From Udeniomyces pyricola (taxonomy: Eukaryota > Basidiomycota > Tremellomycetes > Cystofilobasidiales > Mrakiaceae): a DNA stretch of 64,000 nt. Below the pieces are notes generated by a model. It ran no database searches and was not told where the DNA came from. It worked only from the letters and a program-made list of their open reading frames with translations. Shown piece by piece: positions 39,165-49,920 of the stretch. The stretch covers positions 682,001-746,000 of the forward strand of contig BCIK01000013.1 in the NCBI GenBank assembly GCA_039545295.1. Reading direction: 5' to 3'. Each line of letters opens with the position of its first letter. The stretch's first letter is position 1. The position numbers were made by a program, and so were the translations under genes.

Positions 39165-41919
39165 ATGGGCGTCAAGGGCCTCACCACTTTCCTCAGGGAC
39201 AACAGAGCCTCTCTCTCCCGCCAGACAACGTTTCAACAGACCCCCGACGACGCCCAGAGGGTACCGCTCATTATCGACGCTTGGTCGTTCGTCCTGCTCT
39301 CCCTTCTTTCCGTCCTTTCCCCTTTGTCGCCCAACGCGCTCACCACCCATTGCCTTCCAGACTCATCTACACCCTTTATTCCACTCTCCGATGGTCCTAC
39401 GGAGGAGAACATCTTGAGTACGCCGCTCTGCTTCAGCGTGTCTTTGCCGCTTGGCGAGCCGTTGGCCTGGAACCAATCCTCTGCTATGACGGTGAGCGCT
39501 TCCTCCCTCACCTTCATGCCATCCATCCTCGACTCGTCACGCCACAAAGCATCTCTACCTTGGCTTAGTTCTGACGCATAGATTTTCTCCTACATCAGGT
39601 CCAACACCTCACTTGAAGCAAGAAACCGAAGTCGCTCGCCTCGCCAGCCTCTTAATCCCCATCAGCCTCTTTCACCTCACCTCGCCTTCCTCGCGGTCTC
39701 ACCCTTCCTTCTTCGCACCGGCGTGCATCATCTCACCCCTCATTTTTATGGCCACTGTCGATATTGCAAAAACGCTCGGTATCGAGGCCGTTTGGGCAGA
39801 GTCCGAGGCGGACAGCGTCTGCATCCAGCTCGCCCGCGAGCGAAACGGCTTCGTTGCCGGCCTGGATTCGGACTTTGTCGTCTTTGCCAACGAGGAGGAG
39901 CGGGGCGTCCGGGGCTACGTTCCTATGGACGAGATGCATTGGGAATGGGTCGAGGCTTCCACCCAAGACGACAAGCCAGATGAGCTTGAACCGGGCTTTG
40001 AACACGTCAAGCCAACGCGTCGAAGAGCGAACAAGCCTTTCTGGCGCAACGGCAGCCCGATCCCACCCCCAGTACCTCATGTCAACTTCATCACCTCCGT
40101 CACCTTCACGACCTACCACCCAATCCTGCTTGCCGAACGGCTTCAGGTCCCGATCGGTATCCTTCCCCTCTTCGGCGCTCTCGTCGGAAATGATCTCTTC
40201 TCCCTCGATCGGAACCGAGGCTTCCATCCGCCAGGTCTCAATGCCGTCCAACGGCTAGAGAGGGTTGCTACCACTCTGAAGGAATGCCTCAACCCTAAAC
40301 TCAAGCGGTCACTTAAAGCAGCCGGCTCCTCACTCGGCTCATCGACACCACCGACATCGGGCGATACTGCCCTCTCTCTCCTTACCGAAACCGTCCACGC
40401 CCTCTCCCTCCACCCACTCTCCGAAGACGAAACCGAGTCCATCAATCACAGCCTCATCGAATCCGCACTTTCTTATGCGCTCCCTGTGTCCTCTNCCCTC
40501 CCGCCATTGACCCCCTCGACGACAGCCCCGGCGACTCCTTATCGCGACGAGCTTATCGAACTCTATATCACTGCGATGAGAGACGGAAACCTTAATCCCA
40601 AGATTGCTGGCGTCATCCGAGATGGCCGATACGTTGTCAAGCCTTGGCTCGAAGACACTCAGCGGATGACCATTGCAAGAAAGGTTGGGGATGGCATTCG
40701 AGACTTTTGCTGGGCTCTCTTATCACAGGGTGTCGGAATCGGATTCCAAGAACCTGTCGTTGCCGAGACAGAGGAGGATAGAGGGGTCGAGAGAGATGTT
40801 GGGATCCAAGAGGAAAGCGAAGCTGAGGTACTGGATGCGGGGGAAGAGGTCGAAAGGGACGAAGCGACGTCACCCATGGAGATTGACGACCCCGAGTTGT
40901 CGTCTGGTGAGGATGAGGGATCCGAATCGAGGCGAGTCAAGGCAGAGACGCAGAGAGGTGGCGACAAGGCTGTCGAATTGGAAGGCGCAGAAGAAGAGGT
41001 CCCAAGTTGGGGTGAATCAGCTTCCTCTACGTCTCTTCCTATCTCGCCTGAATCAAGCGAGTCAGTCATCCCGACCGTCCAAACATATGCTCGATCATCC
41101 TCTCTCTTCCTCCCCAAGCTCGTGCCTATTCCAGCCATTGAACACCAGCTAGCCCTCCACGAAACACCATCGCCATTCCCATCTCCGCCAGAGCCAACTC
41201 TTCCTCTCCTCCTCCAACCTGCCGACTATCGCTTGAAGCTCTTCCTTCGACTGACCTCTTCGTTAAACCCCAAAGTTGAAGCGCTACCCGTCGAATTTCG
41301 AGCACTCGTCGTCGCGATCCGATGGATGTCCTATTCGCTTTCACTCGAGGGCCAGGGTGGGATGAAGGATCGACCGAAAAAGACCGAGGTTGAAGCTTTG
41401 CTCGTCGCGGGCATCCAATCTATTCAGGCATGGAATGCATGGCAAACGTCTCTGACTCCCTCTGCCAGCGTCCCACCTGGACCCGAAACGACGCGAGGCC
41501 CCGAGATCTCTCAACGGGCCGTTCACCTTACATCCTATCTCCTCCACTCGCTGCACGACACCCAAATCCTTGCCCAGGTCCTCCTTTTACCTTCAACCGT
41601 CATCCCACCCCCTCACCGGGCGTACTCCGGCAAACTCCTTCACTCCCTCCTCGCATCCGAATCGAGCTCGTTCGATGGGCTTTCCATCGAGAACCGCCAC
41701 ACGCTCAAGCTGTGCCTCTCGGCTGTCTTGGACTATCAAGGAGAAGATCGCATAGCTGTCGAGGAAGAAGCACCACCCGCTGGTGTGTCCAAGGCAAGGG
41801 CTAAGAAGGATCGCAAACTTGCCAACAAGCAGAAGGCAGCCTCGAGCGGTGGGCGAGATGCGAGAGGGGACGGGGGTGGCATGGGCATGTTCGCCGGATT
41901 AGGAGAAGAGTGTGATTAG
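39165..41919 (+). CDS. Asteroid-family XPG/FEN1-like nuclease homologue, 857 aa
   Basis: Three exons, 39165-39286, 39361-39491 and 39599-41919. The start MGVKGLTTFLRDNRASLS followed by VPLIIDAWSLIYTLY is the Asteroid N-domain, a variant of the XPG-N/FEN1 fold (MGI-GL...DGS in canonical nucleases). KQETEVARLASLL is followed by the XPG-I-like block IEAVWAESEADSVCIQLARE then FVAGLDSDFVVFANEE. Acidic residues equivalent to metal ligands (the Asp in IIDAWS, Glu/Asp in ESEAD, Asp in LDSDF) are present, so activity is possible. Asteroid proteins are poorly characterised (Drosophila asteroid links to EGF signalling; human ASTE1 acts in DNA-end processing), so a role in DNA or RNA cleavage is inferred. 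A long acidic, Ser/Glu-rich insert (about residues 410-500) and a Lys-rich C-terminus are present. One ambiguous base (N at 40495) leaves one residue undefined. Confidence 0.85.
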
Positions 41920-42072
41920 TGATCCAAATTTTTTGTTTTAGATGGATCGCCAGATGGAATACGAAAGACAAAGAGAAACAGAAACAGAAAGAGGAGAGAT
42001 CAAAAGGCTTGATGAAACCCTTGGCATATGTAAATTCATGACATCGATTCCACCAAGTACATTCCTTCTCGT

Positions 42073-44265
42073 TCAGAGAATTACCGACATGTGTCCGTTG
42101 GACGTTCGACCGGTGATCCAGCTCGAACCCGGTCCCTTGCCCTTCTCCATCACGCTGCCCTCTACGACCTTACCCTTGACATGAATGCTGAGACTTCGTT
42201 GGTTGCTCTTGTCATCTAGAGAGATGCTAGCCGGTCGGCCCGAAGCATACCTGCTGTTCTCAAACGTAAAGACCCCGACGTAATTTGGCATCGTGAGTGA
42301 GAGATCACCGTTGCTCGTTGCAAGGGTCGTGTGCGTTACCAGGGGCAATTGGTTGGGGAGTTCAATGTTGAGATCAATATGACCGTTGGTCGTGTGGACG
42401 TTGACTGGCACGGCGGATTGGGCGGAGGAGCTGGGGGCTAGGCAGACGGTGGAAGTGATGAAACCGTTGCTCGTGCCTGTTATCGACACATGATGAAAAG
42501 GAGATGAACAAACTGTCCAGACCATAGCTTGGCCGAGAGCTGACTACTTGGTTTCGACTCACTGAGTTCAATCGCGGTTTTCACGCCCGAAAAGTCGGCT
42601 TGGATGCGACCGTTGGAAGACCTCGCTCTGATTTTGGATGCAGACCAACTACCCGTGATTGGGGCTGAAAGACGACAAGAGCCAAGACCAACGCTCAGCT
42701 TGGTGATATAGATCGATACTGCAGATGGCCACGTAGAAGCACCCACCGTTGCTCGTGACGATATCGAGATTAACCATCATGCTTTTGTCCGGAATGTCCA
42801 GGTTACTTGCTCGGCTGATACTGCCGGATGAAGACCTGATGCGAACATCTTTGGCTACTATGCAGGCATTGGCGAGTGAAACAGGTGCATTCGCTGTGGA
42901 GAGGTGTAACGAGGTTCCGTTGACCGAGCCATCTTCGGAGAATGCAATCCGACCGTTCGAAGTCACGAGAGAGACGTCATCGGCATTGATGGACTGTCGA
43001 ACCATCGCATCTCAGGTTTAGTCGTACAGTCCGCCATGACAACGGTGAGGTACACCGGCAGAGAAAGAGAAGTGAATAACTTACTGATAGGGTGATCGGC
43101 GCATTGGCGCTGTGCCAGCCAAACTTTTCCATGAATCGATGCTGAGCAAACTGCGCGGGGAGATGGAGAGACATGGCCCGGGCCGATCCCGAAAACGAAT
43201 GGAGGACGGAAGGCTGAGATGAGACTACTTGTGAGCCAGAATGGGTGGAAGCTGGCAGGGCGATCTGGATGTGGAAGAAGATCTCATCAATCTGGGCGCG
43301 GCTCGGGTTGGGAGTAGTTTCGGGGGTCTAGAAGAATAGAGAACGAAGGAATCCGAAAAGAAACGAAGTCAGCACTCGGCCTTTCTTTTTCTGCTTCTTC
43401 TCTTTAACCAACCAATTGTAACTTTCATCTCATGGTAACAAACGTACCAAGATCCAGACGCCTGTCTGGCCTGTGCTTTTGTCGACAGTCGTGTAAAACC
43501 GAACGCGCTCGTGAAACCTCTCAGGACTCGCAAAGACGGCCTGTATGCGGACCTCGATCTCGTCGCCGTCGCTTTTCGCGAAAGTCAAGTTCTTGCCAAC
43601 GTAGTCGGGACCAGACTCCTCAAACGTAACGCTACCCACAGCATCAACCCCCGAGGCGCGAAAGAAAAGATCTGGGCGTTCCCCGAGAAGGGGCAAGCGT
43701 ATTGTCGTGGTGCTCGAGTAGAGTGGGAAGGATGTGTTCGATCGATTATAGCTAGGATAAGGGCCGTTCGGCAAGGGAAGCGCAGTGGATGGGACGTTGG
43801 CAGGTGGATGGGACTGTTGGAGGGTCGGGTATAGAGATCAGTTTGTGACAAAGAAAGAAACCGGAGGTTATCAGAATTCTGAAAGTCATGAATCCGCCTG
43901 ATCGCCCAGTTTGAGCTCACCCAATCGTCAGAGTTAGGGCGTCCATGCGGCGAGGACGCGCCGGACCTCGGTCCAAAGGTCGAGACTAAAAGCACGAGCA
44001 ACGTTGCCATGACGGCTGCGCCTATGAGCCAGAGGACACTTGGTCTGACATAACAAGCCGAGCGGTCATGGGGCTGTTGACCTCCCTCGAGGTCATCATG
44101 AGGGATTACAGTTGGGTCGAGCGTGTACTCAGGGGGAGGGGGTCTGCCTGATTCGGGAAGCAAGCGGCTGTGTTCGTCTGCGTCCGCGGGGTGATTGGGC
44201 GCGATGCGTTGAACCGGCTGAGCATCCTTTGTCCGGACGTCCTTGGGTGCGACGATGATGGCCAT
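42073..44265 (-). CDS. Single-pass membrane protein with Ser-Asn-Gly repeat (DUF4097/DUF7330-like) domain, 568 aa
   Basis: Six exons, 44265-43921, 43813-43448, 43327-43085, 42993-42747, 42664-42563 and 42476-42073. The Pro-rich N-terminal part (1 to about 72) has no signal peptide. A hydrophobic segment at about 75-97 (VLWLIGAAVMATLLVLLV core) is the only membrane span, so this is a type II-like topology with a large outer domain. The C-terminal half contains at least seven imperfect S/T-N-G-x-(I/L/M) turns: VTSNGRIAF, SSSGSISRA, SSNGRIQAD, STSNGFITS, TTNGHIDLN, ATSNGDLSL and RTSNGHMSV. They are spaced about 20-35 residues apart and suggest a parallel beta-solenoid such as DUF4097/DUF7330. 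Several introns fall between repeats. Such proteins are common and uncharacterised in basidiomycetes. Function unknown; a surface or endomembrane location is inferred. Confidence 0.8.
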
Positions 44266-44838
44266 GTGTGAATCTTTGGTGAAAAGATGGCGTGGATGGA
44301 GATGTGGATGGGATTAAGCGGAAAGAACGAGGTGAAAATGCTTAACGACGTAAGTTAAGCGAGGTCGCCGGTCAAGCGGTCAAGAGCGCAAGAGCCGACG
44401 CGAGGTGGCATATAACATCATGCATCAATGCATCACTAGCGAACCGCGGATGATGTACCATCTTGTACCATGTGGCAACATGTGTCGATGTCTTTATGGT
44501 GTGATATACATATAACCTACATGTATATAATCGATGGTTATGATGGCATGAACTGCTGCGGCTTATCTGCCCAATATAGTTCATCGTTCGAATCAACTTC
44601 AATATCATTATTGGCCAAGACCCACTCGTCGGACGTCGGATGGTACAGTGATTATATGCAGGCATAGAATTGATCGTTTTATGTGGTTGGGCAACGTGCA
44701 ACACCTGGCGTCCGCTTGTTGCACAGCCTGGAGCGGGTCATCCATCGGTCGAGGCTGATCATGATCGATCATCATGTTCTCATAATCGCCTGATGACCTG
44801 ACCAACCACCTCGCCGCCCTTTCCAAGTAACTCACGCC
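44266..44838. other. Divergent spacer
   Basis: 573 bp between the starts of the repeat membrane protein (-) and GRX5 (+). The left part is AT-rich (tatata near 44500-44530), and the part next to GRX5 is pyrimidine-rich. No coding or structural RNA signal seen. Confidence 0.55.
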
Positions 44839-45663
44839 ATGTCCTTCAAGTTTATCGCTTCCTCCTTCGTACATTCCCCTTCCTCTTTCTTTGATCTGCA
44901 TGCTCCATTGTCTGATTGTTCCAAAGTACTGATCGCCCGCGACTTCCCTCCTCCTTCCATGCCCATCATCCAATTCACCTAGGGCGCCGCCCGATTCGCC
45001 CTTCCTCCTTCCACTCTCTGCCACATCCACTCGCGCTCAGCTCGTCTCATCTCGACCCAAGCCAAGAAAGCCATTGACGACGTGCGTTAGACAGCCTTCC
45101 AACCGATCTGGTTTCCTTTTGCGTTCCCGTCTCGCTTGTGGCTCATGCTCGATTTCTTCTACTACAGGCTGTCAAGGCCGACCCCGTGGTCGTCTTCATG
45201 AAGGGCAACGCTGCCCAGCCCCAATGCGGCTTCTCCCGTGCTGTCATTCAGATCCTTGAGGTTCAAGGTGTTCCTAGCGACAAACTCAAGACGTACAACG
45301 TCCTCGATGACCCAGAGCTCCGTGATGCGATTAAGGAGTACAGGTTCGTCTGCCCTTCATTTAGCGAATCACGACTGCCGGTGGAACCCGATCGCTGTCG
45401 TATCGTCTCTCGTCCCTCATCCTCTCCCGTTTGGACTATTCTCCTTGCTCACTTCTTTTCTTCTTCTTCTTCTTCTGGATCTTCTCAGCGAGTGGCCGAC
45501 GATCCCTCAAGTCTACCTCAAGGGCGAGTTTGTGGGAGGATGCGACATCTTCTTGGGCATGCACTCGTCGGGAGAGCTTGAGGAGCTCCTTGTGAAGGAG
45601 GGCATCATTCCTGCTGAGGTCCCGCCGACGGAAGAAGGAGAGGCCCCTGGGCCTAGGAACTAG
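44839..45663 (+). CDS. GRX5: Mitochondrial monothiol glutaredoxin Grx5, 159 aa
   Basis: Four exons, 44839-44868, 44983-45081, 45168-45343 and 45489-45663. The core is unmistakable: VVVFMKGN, active-site CGFS at residues 63-66, WPTIPQVY with the cis-Pro, and GGCDI, the glutathione-binding turn. Grx5 binds a glutathione-coordinated 2Fe-2S cluster and passes it to downstream Fe-S assembly factors in the mitochondrial matrix. The N-terminus is Arg/Ser/Ala-rich with no acids until residue 42, as a presequence should be. It needs a first intron whose acceptor TAG would otherwise be an in-frame stop just before GAARFALPP. The ATG at 44839 is the in-phase choice; it is less certain than the rest, and the first 10 residues could differ. 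The tail is acidic and Pro-rich. The stop is 156 bp from the convergent neighbour. Confidence 0.93.
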
Positions 45664-45819
45664 GTTGTATAGATATGTTGGTAATATGACTTTCGAAGCT
45701 TTGAGCAGAGTCAATCTCACAGCCTCAATACCGCGAGGGTTCCAGATTCTCTTGATCTGATTCTTTGCTTGGAAAACAGCCGGGCTAAGTAAAGCTCTCT
45801 CATCTCACTCCATTGCGAC

Positions 45820-48800
45820 TCATCGCAGTCTCCTGAGCTCCATTGCTCTGGCATCCAGACCTATCCGATCCAAGAGGTTGGACACCCACATCTCCACCTC
45901 AACTTCGTCCAGGCTTCCCTCAGCTCCGGCTCGGGTCGCGTATCTTGCTTGATTGATGACCTTCAACACACTGCTGGAGATCAGTTCGGGCCTTCCGGCC
46001 GTCTTCAACAGATCATGCAGCAACTCGATGGTGGTGGCATAATCACCACAGCGAACGAGACATTCGGCGTAAGACTCCCAGGCGTTGATCGTGAGAGTGG
46101 CCCGATTGGATCGGAAGTCGGCCCAGGTTCGCTTAGCGAGAGACAGAGAGTTAGAGAAACCGCAAACATCAAAGAACTGGGCAAGAAAGAAGCAGCAAAG
46201 GGTAGTTAACTTTCTCGTATATATATGCATATCAAAACGAGAACATGATAGGACGTGAACGTACGATGGCAACCGCGCGAGGTCTTGGATTCTTGCAATC
46301 GTGACCTTTTGCGAGGTCAAAGAGTCGGATACTTTCTTGCCATTGCGTGGCCCAGTTGTACGCGTTCATGAGTCCCTCCCAGACCCCGGGTTCCCATGTT
46401 TGTGTCGCGGCTCGGGACGATACGAGTTCGTGAATGTTTCGAATCCTCTGCAGCAAGGAGATTGCGATGGGTCCTTTTTTGTCGCGCAGGGCAAATCGCT
46501 GACGTGCAGTCAGCTCTCGGAGGACAGCATCGATGCAAGATGAAGGTGAAAGGGTAGAAAGGGAGAGAAGTTGGGAGAAGAGCGGGTCACGGTCCTTCGA
46601 GTTAGGGTCGTGTAAGGAATTGAGGCAGTTGTATGCAAGCCGCTTGAGGCAGATGAACAGCTGATATGCAGGGAAAAGAGCAGCACCAAAAGTAATGAGC
46701 AGTAAAAAAGAGCGAATAGAAACCAAACATTACCGAATGTCGAGGAGGAATAAAAATCGTAAACTTAGTCAGGAGGAGGAACTAAAGAGCAAGTTTGGGG
46801 AGGCGAGAAAGGATCTTATAGAAAGCAAGGATAAGATAACATACCGAATACTGAACCCCCATGTCGACCGGAATGTAATCATCCGCGAGATCCCTGATAC
46901 ACGATGAGACTTCCTTCCACTGGGCAGTCGCTGTATAAATTTGGATCAACAGGGCGTAAAGTCTTTGCCTCTCGTCGCGTCTCAAGCTCGTTTTCTGGGC
47001 CCACTTTTGGACGGCCTGAGCGACTGGCACCGTCCACTGAGCTTCCTCCGTCGATGATTGAACCGGCTGGATGACAGCGAAGGCTAGATCTTTTAGCAGA
47101 AACCAAGCACCACATGACGCCATTCCTAGAGACTCCTCACTCAAAAAGTCTAGTGACTCTGCAACTACTTGGGGGGCAGCCGTCAGTGATCTGGCGCCCG
47201 ATCGGATCCTGTTGAATATGGTTCGTCGAGCAAGTGAGAGTTCGTCATGTGTGCGATCGGGCAAGAAACTGGAGAGCAGACGGTCGGCGACAATGAGGTT
47301 CGAAGGTGATGCAATGAGATTCATGCGGCGCATCAACCACTTGCCGTCAGAGGCATCAGGCGCGTTGTCGGCTCGAGCAAATGCAGATTGATGAGGGATA
47401 TAGAAGCGTTCGAAGACGTGATCAGGATGGCGGAATTGGATCCAGGATGGTGGCAATGGGAAGCAGTAAGGAGCAAAGTACAGGACTTGAGGACTCCCGG
47501 GGCGGCGTCGACCACTGCACGTCAGATTAGAGTCGAGGGTGTCGGATGGCATGATGAGGGGAAAGCGATCGACCTCCGGCGACCATTGTGTTGTTGCTGC
47601 GCCACGTCTTACGGAGGAGGTTTGGGACTCTGGATAAGCGTCTGCCACAATGCGAGCGACGGCGGCCATATGGCTGAGAAGCTTATCAAGTCCGCCATCA
47701 TGACAAACCACCGCATAGTCGGGTTGCTTGAGCAAGAAGTCGAGTGTGCGGGGAACCACCTCCCGGATATGCTGGCGAGCCGACGCAAGTGTCAGCGAGT
47801 CGGATGGAGATATTGAAGAGACACAGACCAGTCGACGGGAGTAAGCCGACCAGATGGATGTCACATGTTGGATACCCTTCAGACCGATGAATTCCATCGA
47901 TTCCGTTAGAAGACGAAGGAAAAGGAGTGTAAACTGGGCTAGACGAAGTCCGCGTATCGTCGACGAGGTCGATGCGAGGTTGTACAGGTCGAAGAGTTGA
48001 TAGACGATTTCTGTTCTCATGGGAAATAAGATGAAGCTGAGGAGATCGTCGGATTCCATGAGCTGAAGCTGATGGGGTGGGATGAGCAAGGGCTTTGCTT
48101 GATGGACGAGGTGAAAATGGAGTTTGGGAACAATGGCTTGCGTGAGTTGTCGGATCCTGGGGATGAGAGTGAGAGGAAGAGTACGCGGGGAAAGCGAGAA
48201 GACGCGAAATGTCACGAAGCAAAATTCTTGGTGCTCGGCTAACGTAAAATCAAGCGACTCGGCAGGAAGGATCGGTGATCCCGGCAAGCGGGCCGTGGGC
48301 GAGCAGAGGAGATCGTATAGGCGAAGCACCAGCGTGAGGCACTCAGTATCCATTGCCTCGTGGGAGGTGTCGCATCGTTTCAGCCGTTCACAAATCAAGC
48401 CCAGAGCTACCACAGCGTCCCGTAATGGACCGAGGTCCTTGGAGGAAATCACCCCAGCTGCTACGCCGTCGAGAACTTTGGCAAGGACGGCGAGCGGATG
48501 GGAGACGCTGATTCGAGGATCCGCTGCAAGGACGCGGATGAAGCCCAGGAAAGTCGGTGGACATGACTGGTGGGTCGAGGGTTCGAGCTGAATCTGATCG
48601 ACAGAACGTCTTAGCGATGATAAGGAGGACGGATGGGAAGGTAGAGATGAGGACGAGGACGAGGATGAGGGCAAAGCGGAAAGGGTCTCTTGGATCGAGG
48701 GAGACAGGTTCAACCGAGGAGCGGAGACGGCTTGGATGAGGGTTGGAGCATGATCAGGCGTCGGATCGAGATCGATAGAGAGCCGGAGTGGGCTAGAAGG

Positions 48801-49008
48801 AATCTGAGTACATGCTAGGGCTGATGAGGGCTTGGATAGAGCGATAGACGAAGTGTAGATAGACCGGCGACAAGGGGATGAACATCCTGAGTGCCAGAGG
48901 TCAAGAGGAGGAGAAGCAGGGCGTAAGCCGGATAGAGCAGTTGACCGAGGCACATGTTTCCATTGAAGACTGACTAGCAGCCCATGCAGGCAACACTCTA
49001 GGAGCCAT
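45820..49008 (-). CDS. Large helical, probably mitochondrial PPR-like protein, 942 aa
   Basis: Four exons, 49008-48975, 48886-46845, 46660-46265 and 46176-45820, joined in phase. Exon 1 plus the start of exon 2 give MAPRVLPAWAARCSSPCRR then SIYTSSIALS, an Arg-rich presequence without acids. The body is Leu/Ala-rich and predicted all-helical, with paired-helix segments such as GVWEGLMNAYNWATQWQESI and AWESYAECLVRCGDYATTIE that resemble pentatricopeptide (PPR) repeats. I cannot confirm a full array by eye. If PPR-like, it would bind mitochondrial RNA (processing, stability or translation). The family is not recognised more precisely. Exon 2 alone is over 2 kb, in contrast with the fragmented PRP16 gene. 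The intron-2 acceptor choice is the least certain junction. Confidence 0.62.
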
Positions 49009-49920
49009 GGTACGGGACGGAGTGCGAGTCTGCAGGCGAGGAATGAGGACAGTTGGGGGGATTGGTGATGACTTGTATTGTCGAACCGATACGTCCGGTC
49101 TGACTTCAGCCGCACTTGATTCTAGTTCGTACGCGGTCTCACGCGAGTTCGAGCATCGTCTAGTGCGCAATGTCTATGATATGAATTCTCCGATCCAGCG
49201 TATATATATAAACATAGACAACAAATGCCTTGTCAACACAAAGCAAGCCCCCCAGGTACGTCGCGTCAATCACACAATCCATGTTTATTGAGTTTCATAT
49301 AGCAGGCACTGGAGAAAGAGAGGCAAAATAAGATGAATGACAAAAGACTGGGAACGGAAATGCAATGATAGCGTCGTCAATGACCGGCGACAAGACAAAA
49401 AGGATGTAGATTGAAATGATGAGATGGAAAAAAAAAAAAAAAACACGGATGGATGTGGACTTAATCTGTACAGAATACAGATAAGAGGCAGGCCGTGTGC
49501 CAGGTGTGGCGATGATGATAAAATGAAGTCAAGACAAGAACCCGAGTGACCAAAGAAGAATAAAGTGATGTGATGGGGATGTATGACGAAAGGAAAATGC
49601 AGTGGCGTGTGTTTGGTAGAAAGAAAGAAAACAAGGGAAAGAAGCAGCGAGATATCGAAAAAGCAAAAGAGAGAAAAGGAACAGAAAGATCATGTGTGAA
49701 AAAATGAAAGAAAGACATCGCCACAGGTCCACACAACAGACCAAGACACATTACGTGACCGTTCCCGATCGACAGATAGGGTTGAAAACAGAAGACTGAC
49801 GAAAAGTCCGCAGGCGGTTGACAAGAGACGAGAGATGGCGACAAGAAGGAACATGGCGAGGAATAGGCGGGTGGATGGTTGACAACAAAAAAAAGACGAA
49901 GTTCTATCTCGACGACAAGT
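49009..49920. other. Spacer upstream of the PPR-like gene
   Basis: About 0.9 kb between a start codon and the downstream stop of the FYVE gene, both on -. It contains an A run (about 49428-49443) and purine-rich + strand sequence from 49500 to 49700 whose open frames are Phe/Ser-rich low-complexity translations. No gene supported. Confidence 0.55.
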
